Part shown: piece after piece, positions 59,355 through 64,000 of the stretch
Position numbering within the stretch: position 1 is the first letter of the stretch
How the letters are laid out: every line of letters starts with the position of its first letter
Assembly: GCF_000378385.1 (NCBI RefSeq)
Contig: NZ_KB899660.1
Coordinates: 1 to 64,000, forward strand
Origin: Paenibacillus daejeonensis DSM 15491
Lineage (GTDB): Bacteria; Bacillota; Bacilli; Paenibacillales; Paenibacillaceae
Length of the DNA stretch: 64,000 nt
Reading direction: 5' to 3'
The notes under the pieces: model-generated
The model's input: the letters and a program-made list of their open reading frames with translations, nothing else
Told to the model about the DNA's origin: nothing
Database searches by the model: none
Program-made: the position numbers and the translations under genes

Positions 59355-59483
59355 TATATCGCCACGACAGGTGATTACTTGTGCGTCTGCCGTACTGGCT
59401 CACTATTGGGTGCCGATCGCTTGGCGCGCATGAGTTACATAGCTCCGAAAATGATCGGATGTCAAGTGAAGGTCTGTTACATA

Positions 59484-59526
59484 AAAAAGATCGTCCATGA
59501 GGATTATCCCTTCGGACGATCTTTTT
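59484..59526 (+). terminator. Rho-independent terminator after the SDR gene
   Basis: Perfect 13-bp arms AAAAAGATCGTCC (59484-59496) and GGACGATCTTTTT (59514-59526). It closes the TetR-SDR unit. Confidence 0.8.
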
Positions 59527-59596
59527 ACTTGCTTACTACTTTAATTGCTAGCATCGAATGTATAACTAGCTTACGTTAACACCTTTGGCATGTTTT

Positions 59597-59931
<335 letters not shown>

Positions 59932-59961
59932 TGAATCAGCTTATTCAAACAGAAAACTGTC

Positions 59962-60399
59962 TCAGTCGAGGGAGTTTTCCCTTTTGTTCATTTGAATGAT
60001 GCGCATTAGAGATTTTGAAAGCAAGTCTTTTTCTTCATCTGTAAGGTTGTTCATAAAGTGCTGATTCATTTCCTGCACAATATTCTCAAAAGGAATACGC
60101 ATGTTGTCAGCTTTTTTTGTTGTAGTTACAAGTATCGTTCGCCTATTTTCAGGATGTATGCTGCGATTTATTAAATCATTCTTCTGCATACGGTCAAGAA
60201 TACCGGACGTAGAAGATGCTTCTAATACGAGCAGTTCACCAATTTGCTTGGGTGTAAGATCGCCGTGGTTCCAAAGACAATTCAGCACACCGTATTGTGC
60301 CGGCGTCACATTATACGGTGACAGTTTTTGTATAAAGTATTGAAATACCACATTTTGCGCAGAACTAAGTAAAAAGTTGATACATTGATCCAATTTCAT
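59962..60399 (-). CDS. MarR-family transcriptional regulator
   Basis: 145 residues, winged helix of the MarR type: TPAQYGVLNCLWNHGDLTPK, QIGELLVLEASSTSGILDRM, wing KNDLINRSIHPENRRTI and dimer helices at both ends. ATG at 60399 follows GAGGGG. It is divergent from a quinone-oxidoreductase-like gene at 60508, across 108 bp that contain an ATATCACTGATAT palindrome. It should repress that gene and respond to an electrophile or quinone. Confidence 0.9.
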   Translation of the reverse strand: MKLDQCINFLLSSAQNVVFQYFIQKLSPYNVTPAQYGVLNCLWNHGDLTPKQIGELLVLEASSTSGILDRMQKNDLINRSIHPENRRTILVTTTKKADNMRIPFENIVQEMNQHFMNNLTDEEKDLLSKSLMRIIQMNKRENSLD

Positions 60400-60429
60400 A
60401 ATTACCCCTCCATGTGTTGATAGTATATC

Positions 60430-60442
60430 ATATCACTGATAT
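60430..60442. promoter_or_regulatory. Palindrome between MarR and oxidoreductase genes
   Basis: ATATCA-C-TGATAT, a perfect 6+6 bp dyad midway in the divergent gap, within AT-rich sequence. MarR dimers bind sites of this form; overlap with promoter elements of either gene is likely. Confidence 0.5.
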
Positions 60443-60507
60443 TATTGAAGCATAAGAATATTTCCTATTACGTAATGTTTTTAATAAATAAATTGGAGGT
60501 GGAGATT

Positions 60508-61497
60508 ATGGAATCGTTTCGAGCTTGTATTGTACGGGAACAAAACCAGCAAGTATCTTACTGCGTGGAGAGTATTCAACTGAACTTCTTATCCAAAGGC
60601 AACGTAATCATTAAAACAGCTTATTCTTCCGTCAATTACAAAGATCATTTGGCGGTAAAAGCGAAAGGTGGTGTTATTCGCAGCTTTCCAATGATACCGG
60701 GAATTGATGTTAGTGGAACAGTTGTATCTTCCGACACGGAAGCAATTCAAGTAGGACAAGAGGTTTTAGTGACTGGCTTTGGAATGGGGATGACACATAC
60801 GGGCGGTTTTTCAGAGTATGTTCAAGTTCCTGAAGAATGGATTGTTCCGCTTCCAAACGGACTTTCCTCGCGTGATGCAATGGTTATCGGTACAGCCGGG
60901 TTTACTGCTGCCCTCTCGATTGATGCGTTGGAAAGCAAAGGGATGACAAAATCTGAACAGCCTGAAATTTTGGTAACCGGCGCTTCTGGCGGTGTAGGTA
61001 GTGTGGCAATTCGGCTTTTATCGCAAAGTGGCTATACGAATATATCCGCACTAAGTCGCAAAAAACAAGAAGAAGGGCTGCTTTTATCACTTGGTGCCAA
61101 AAAAATTGTTTACCCGGAAGAAGTAAAACCAGAGAAATCAAAGCCTTTGGAACAGCAGCGATTCCATTATGTGCTTGATACCGTAGGCGGAAATGTGGCA
61201 TCTGCGCTAATTCCTCAACTTTACTATGGTGGAAGCATCAGCATGTGCGGCAATGCTGGCGGTATCCAAATGGAAATGACGGTTCTTCCTTTCATACTTC
61301 GCGGAGTAAATATACTTGGTATTGATTCCGTGAATTATCCCATTGAAAAACGCCATCACATATGGAAGCGATTTGCAAATGAATGGAATATCATGGATTC
61401 ATTACGTGTTCATGAAATTGGCTTAGATGAATTAGAAAATACTTTCTCCTCGATTGAACAGGGAACGCATGTCGGGAGAACTATAGTCAAAATTTAA
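60508..61497 (+). CDS. YhdH/YhfP-type zinc-free quinone oxidoreductase (MDR family)
   Basis: 329 residues of the medium-chain dehydrogenase family without zinc ligands. Motifs: YSSVNYKDHLAVKAKG near the N-terminus, PGIDVSGTV, the nucleotide site LVTGASGGVGSVAIRLL and ALSRKK, and late HVGRTIVKI, which is typical of the YhdH/AcuI branch (NADPH-dependent acryloyl-CoA or quinone reductases). The preferred ATG is at 60508, after GGAGGTGGAG; the frame is open further upstream. It diverges from a MarR regulator, its likely controller. The natural substrate is unknown. Confidence 0.9.
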   Translation: MESFRACIVREQNQQVSYCVESIQLNFLSKGNVIIKTAYSSVNYKDHLAVKAKGGVIRSFPMIPGIDVSGTVVSSDTEAIQVGQEVLVTGFGMGMTHTGGFSEYVQVPEEWIVPLPNGLSSRDAMVIGTAGFTAALSIDALESKGMTKSEQPEILVTGASGGVGSVAIRLLSQSGYTNISALSRKKQEEGLLLSLGAKKIVYPEEVKPEKSKPLEQQRFHYVLDTVGGNVASALIPQLYYGGSISMCGNAGGIQMEMTVLPFILRGVNILGIDSVNYPIEKRHHIWKRFANEWNIMDSLRVHEIGLDELENTFSSIEQGTHVGRTIVKI

Positions 61498-61517
61498 TAG
61501 TGATTTTTAAATCAATA

Positions 61518-61628
61518 AGCCCACGAAGAACAAGGATGATTCCACAATGGAGTCAGCATGAGGAGTTAGCGAAGCGATATTTCTTGTCCTGTGAGAGCAT
61601 CAAGAAAATTATCTATAAAAAGAACTAA
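61518..61628 (+). pseudogene. Remnant of a small HTH (CD3324-like) protein
   Basis: The frame reads WSQHEELAKRYFLSCESIKKII and then YKKN and a stop. This is the C-terminal helix-turn-helix of a family of about 90-residue proteins (CD3324-like) that end in 'DLAKKYYLS.ESIKKIVY'. The N-terminal two-thirds are missing, and no start codon or ribosome-binding site precedes it, so it is a broken gene. The match is by eye. Confidence 0.6.
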
Positions 61629-61630
61629 TG

Positions 61631-61672
61631 AAATCCGCTAAATAATCGTATCGACGGTTTAGCGGATTTTTT
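61631..61672 (+). terminator. Rho-independent terminator
   Basis: AAATCCGCTAAA (61631-61642) pairs perfectly with TTTAGCGGATTT (61658-61669), followed by a T-run. It follows the oxidoreductase gene and the HTH remnant. Confidence 0.85.
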
Positions 61673-61736
61673 GTAAATGAATTAAATCAATTAACCTATG
61701 AACTGCACCTCCGGATTGAGAAACGCTACGTTCGTT

Positions 61737-62348
61737 TTAATTTCCTGGTACTGGAGGGTCTGTATGAATATCTTTATCAGGATCATTTAAAACCCACTTC
61801 GTAAAGGTAACCTTGAACGATTCACTGGTAGGTGCACATAGGAAAGGCCCTGCGTGATTGGCCTCTGTATAGGGGAATCGTGCAACGCGGATGGTTTGCC
61901 AACCACTAGCTTGATGTCGAGCTCTGATGATAACCGCATCTTCATAGACTGAAGCCCGAATCGTCACTTCTTTTCCGCTCCAATTCGCTGGCAAAGGAAA
62001 TAAAGACCAATCGGAAAACTCATTGGTAACGACTGCACCGATATGCGGAATCCCGTCGCTCATTTCAATTCCGGCTTTGATCCACTGAGTAGGAGAATGC
62101 CATAACATGATTCCTGCTTGGTCGTAGAGCTCGTTGAATCCCTCAAACATGAAAGTCACTTCCATCGCGAGTCCTGTATCCCATGGCGTCAATAGGGCGT
62201 GTCCATTGTCGTGCTGGAATCCATACATTGTTTTTTGCCAATAGTCACTACCTTTCAATGCTTCAACAACTAAGTGACCCTCTGATTCACGATAAGATTT
62301 AGGGTTTGTGGTCCAACTGCCTTTTTGCCATGAGATGAGCTGTGTCAT
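61737..62348 (-). CDS. DUF1349-family protein
   Basis: 203 residues with the DUF1349 pattern: LTPWDTGLAMEVTFMFEGFNE, YDQAGIMLWHSPTQWIKAGIE, PHIGAVVTNEFSDWS and ARFPYTEANHAGPFLCAPT (split). The fold is a concanavalin-like beta-sandwich. No signal peptide, so it is cytosolic. Known members are of unknown function, often thought to bind sugars. ATG at 62348 follows AAGGGAC, a weak site. It stands alone. Confidence 0.9.
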   Translation of the reverse strand: MTQLISWQKGSWTTNPKSYRESEGHLVVEALKGSDYWQKTMYGFQHDNGHALLTPWDTGLAMEVTFMFEGFNELYDQAGIMLWHSPTQWIKAGIEMSDGIPHIGAVVTNEFSDWSLFPLPANWSGKEVTIRASVYEDAVIIRARHQASGWQTIRVARFPYTEANHAGPFLCAPTSESFKVTFTKWVLNDPDKDIHTDPPVPGN

Positions 62349-62478
62349 TAAAAAGTCCCTTCTTTCTTTTGCTAAGGTACTTGATTAGTTATAAATTATT
62401 ATAACACGTCATTGATAGGGGGATCAGGAGTCATTACTGGCTAAATCGGCAAATGAGAAGAGAGGAGGAGATCATTTT

Positions 62479-62931
62479 ATGGCTGATCACATCGTTCAGT
62501 TACGACCTATAACTAAAGACAATGAAACGGAATGCATGAATTTAAAGCCCCGAAAGGATCAGGAGGATCTGGTAGCTCCCAATGCAGATTCCATCATACA
62601 CGCTACGAAAGAACCAACAACCAAGCCTTTTGGTATTTATACTGACGATACAATGGTTGGTTTCCTACTCTTTGACAATGAAATTTTTAAGGACGGGTAC
62701 TATTGGATACTGCGATTTATGGTCGATGTGCGTTTTCAAAAGAAAGGCTACGGATCGTTGGCAATAAGAGAGGTGATAAGGATACTATCCGCCAGGCCTG
62801 ATTGTAAGCAAATTAGGGTTAATCATGTACCGCATAACATCGCCGCGAATCGTTTATATAAAAATCTCGGCTTTCAAGAGACTGGGGAAATGGAAGACGG
62901 GGAAATTGTACTTCGTTATGATGTCACCTAA
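62479..62931 (+). CDS. GNAT acetyltransferase (BltD-like)
   Basis: 150 residues. GNAT motifs: YWILRFMVDVRFQKKGYGSLA (motif A, the R/Q-x-x-G-x-G/A acetyl-CoA loop) and HNIAANRLYKNLGFQETGE (motif B). The N-terminal part ends in KPFGIYTDDTMVGFLLFD. Length and motifs resemble spermidine/spermine acetyltransferases such as BltD, but the acceptor cannot be read from the sequence. ATG at 62479 follows AGGAGGAG. Confidence 0.88.
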   Translation: MADHIVQLRPITKDNETECMNLKPRKDQEDLVAPNADSIIHATKEPTTKPFGIYTDDTMVGFLLFDNEIFKDGYYWILRFMVDVRFQKKGYGSLAIREVIRILSARPDCKQIRVNHVPHNIAANRLYKNLGFQETGEMEDGEIVLRYDVT

Positions 62932-63086
62932 ATGTGAAAGCAGGTATTAGAAAATGATACGAGAAATTTGAAAAGCAATTCACTGAAATTACAAGTAGGT
63001 GGCGATTTGATTAAGAAAAATGATTTGATGGTTCTGTGTGAAAAATCTTTAATTAGTAAATTATTTGCTGATGTAGGCAAAAAGAG

Positions 63087-63593
63087 GTGTTTGGCATAAT
63101 ACAACATTGGTTGCGAATTGGGAAACTATTATCAATTGTTTTACTTATTGGTTGTCAGTCAGGTGAGCCGGAAACGACAGAGCCAGAAGCCTCTCAGTTT
63201 AAAATCGAACTGAATGTCCCTGAAGAGTTGCAAGCAAATGAACCTTTTAGGTTACAAGGACAACTATTGAATACAGGAAATGAGACAAGGGAAATCAGTC
63301 ACTTCGTTGATCTCTTCAGCTACTGGATATACGATCTTAGTGGAAATGAAGTTTCGAGTGGTCTTGTCCAGCACGTGCCGTTACGTGACTTTCGCAGTGG
63401 AGTAACTACGAGTGAGCCATACACTTTCGATGACCTTGATAGGTTCGTTGACTTACAAAAAACAATTCAGGATAAAAGCTTGCCAGCTGGAACCTATAAT
63501 GTTATTACAATTGGGTCTTTTACTGTATTATATGGGGGAGAAGAATATCCGATTGAGATCACTTCGGAGCCAGTAGAAATTAATGTGCAATAA
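63087..63593 (+). CDS. Small putative lipoprotein, start uncertain
   Basis: Up to 168 residues. The start region IGKLLSIVLLIGCQSGEPE has the h-region and LIGC lipobox of a lipoprotein; the Cys would be anchored outside. The mature part, about 140 residues, looks beta-rich (LQANEPFRLQGQLLNTGNE, YDLSGNEVSSGLVQHVP) like an immunoglobulin-type or BsuPI-like domain. The frame opens with GTG at 63087 without a good ribosome-binding site; a TTG near 63111 is an alternative. A short open frame of about 29 codons ends just upstream, overlapping the possible start. Function unknown. Confidence 0.65.
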   Translation: MFGIIQHWLRIGKLLSIVLLIGCQSGEPETTEPEASQFKIELNVPEELQANEPFRLQGQLLNTGNETREISHFVDLFSYWIYDLSGNEVSSGLVQHVPLRDFRSGVTTSEPYTFDDLDRFVDLQKTIQDKSLPAGTYNVITIGSFTVLYGGEEYPIEITSEPVEINVQ

Positions 63594-63601
63594 TTAATAT
63601 G

Positions 63602-63642
63602 AGCCTCGTTGACTACTTCTGTGGTTAGTGAGGCTTCTTATT
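63602..63642 (+). terminator. Candidate terminator after the lipoprotein gene
   Basis: AGCCTC (63602-63607) can pair with GAGGCT (63630-63635), extended by imperfect pairs inside, and TTCTTATTT follows. Strength moderate. Confidence 0.5.
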
Positions 63643-63676
63643 TGATATGAACCTAACGGAAAATACAGGAGGACAT

Positions 63677-64000
63677 ATGTGGGATATTAAAGAACAAATA
63701 TTGTCTGCATCAAAAAAGTTAAGCATCGAATTAAGTATTTTACCCAAAGAAGAAGCGGAGAAAATTAAGCATAGTATTTTCAACAAATACTTGGAAGAAG
63801 GTGCGTTACCCTACTTCCCTCTTTTTGAGAGTCTAAATCATTATATTGGGATTGACGTTCCAGAGTCTTGGACGTGGATATCCAATTTCGTAGAAAAAAC
63901 ACCAGTCATATTATTTTTTAATCCAGATGATGAAAAAGAATATTACAAATTAAAGAAAGGGGAGGATGTGGTTTTAATTCTCGAAGAGATTTTCAATGTC
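63677..64000 (+). CDS. Unknown protein, cut by right window edge
   Basis: 108 codons are visible from ATG at 63677, which has a clear AGGAGG five bases upstream. The protein begins MWDIKEQILSASKKLSIELSI and has VPESWTWISNFVEKTPVILFF and a KGEDVVLILEEIF end. The pattern 'W.WI.....PVILFF' resembles small proteins of the DUF6756 or immunity-protein type, but I am not certain. It is AT-rich. The C-terminus lies outside the window. Confidence 0.6.
   Translation, partial: MWDIKEQILSASKKLSIELSILPKEEAEKIKHSIFNKYLEEGALPYFPLFESLNHYIGIDVPESWTWISNFVEKTPVILFFNPDDEKEYYKLKKGEDVVLILEEIFNV

Overview
The window looks like a chromosomal segment of a spore-forming Gram-positive bacterium of the Paenibacillus type. 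The evidence is strong AGGAGG-type ribosome-binding sites, many LplB/LplC-type sugar permeases with YesM/YesN-type regulators, collagen-like spore-surface proteins, a CgeB-like glycosyltransferase and two sigma-K-like promoters. I see no rRNA, tRNA, CRISPR array, intact insertion sequence or prophage. Species cannot be fixed from the sequence alone.

1-10.2 kb is a divergent spore-surface cluster. The minus arm (1-5882) holds a small protein made only of the N-terminal domain of the collagen-like proteins, three tandem pyruvyltransferase-like paralogs, a CgeB-like glycosyltransferase and a collagen-like protein cut by the window edge. The plus arm (6067-10174) holds a GT2-TPR glycosyltransferase, three divergent small relatives of that N-terminal domain, two unknown proteins and a metallo-beta-lactamase-fold protein with altered metal ligands. 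At 10.2-14.6 kb lie a large 7TM hybrid kinase and a divergent SARP-type response regulator. Two more large collagen-like proteins (15.0-19.1 kb) follow, with the same N-terminal domain, Gly-X-Thr repeats and C-terminal head domains. Together these suggest a system that makes and glycosylates a collagen nap on the spore.

19.4-24.4 kb is a mixed area: a decayed esterase-cohesin-dockerin gene, a small XRE regulator, an AlkD-like protein, an azoreductase, a HxlR regulator and a lone tyrosine recombinase. 24.6-35.8 kb is a polysaccharide-use locus: membrane AraC regulator, two permeases, solute-binding lipoprotein, Rieske protein, amidohydrolase, beta-helix protein and heparinase II/III-like lyase. 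35.9-40.0 kb holds an ABC-2 exporter with a convergent two-component system. 40.0-44.1 kb has gene remnants, a LysM protein, a polysaccharide deacetylase and an MFS/HxlR pair.

44.1-56.6 kb is a second, GC-richer polysaccharide locus: SGNH esterase, YesM/YesN pair, two permeases, binding lipoprotein, a large enzyme-like gene broken by one in-frame TAA, and a sulfatase. The combination of heparinase-like lyase, sulfatase and esterase points to sulfated or acetylated uronic-acid polymers, but the substrate is not proven. 56.6-64 kb is an accessory patchwork: a TetR regulator with a very GC-rich short-chain dehydrogenase (probable transfer), a hemB remnant, a MarR/quinone-oxidoreductase pair, a small HTH-gene remnant, a DUF1349 protein, a GNAT acetyltransferase, a lipoprotein and an incomplete gene at the right edge.
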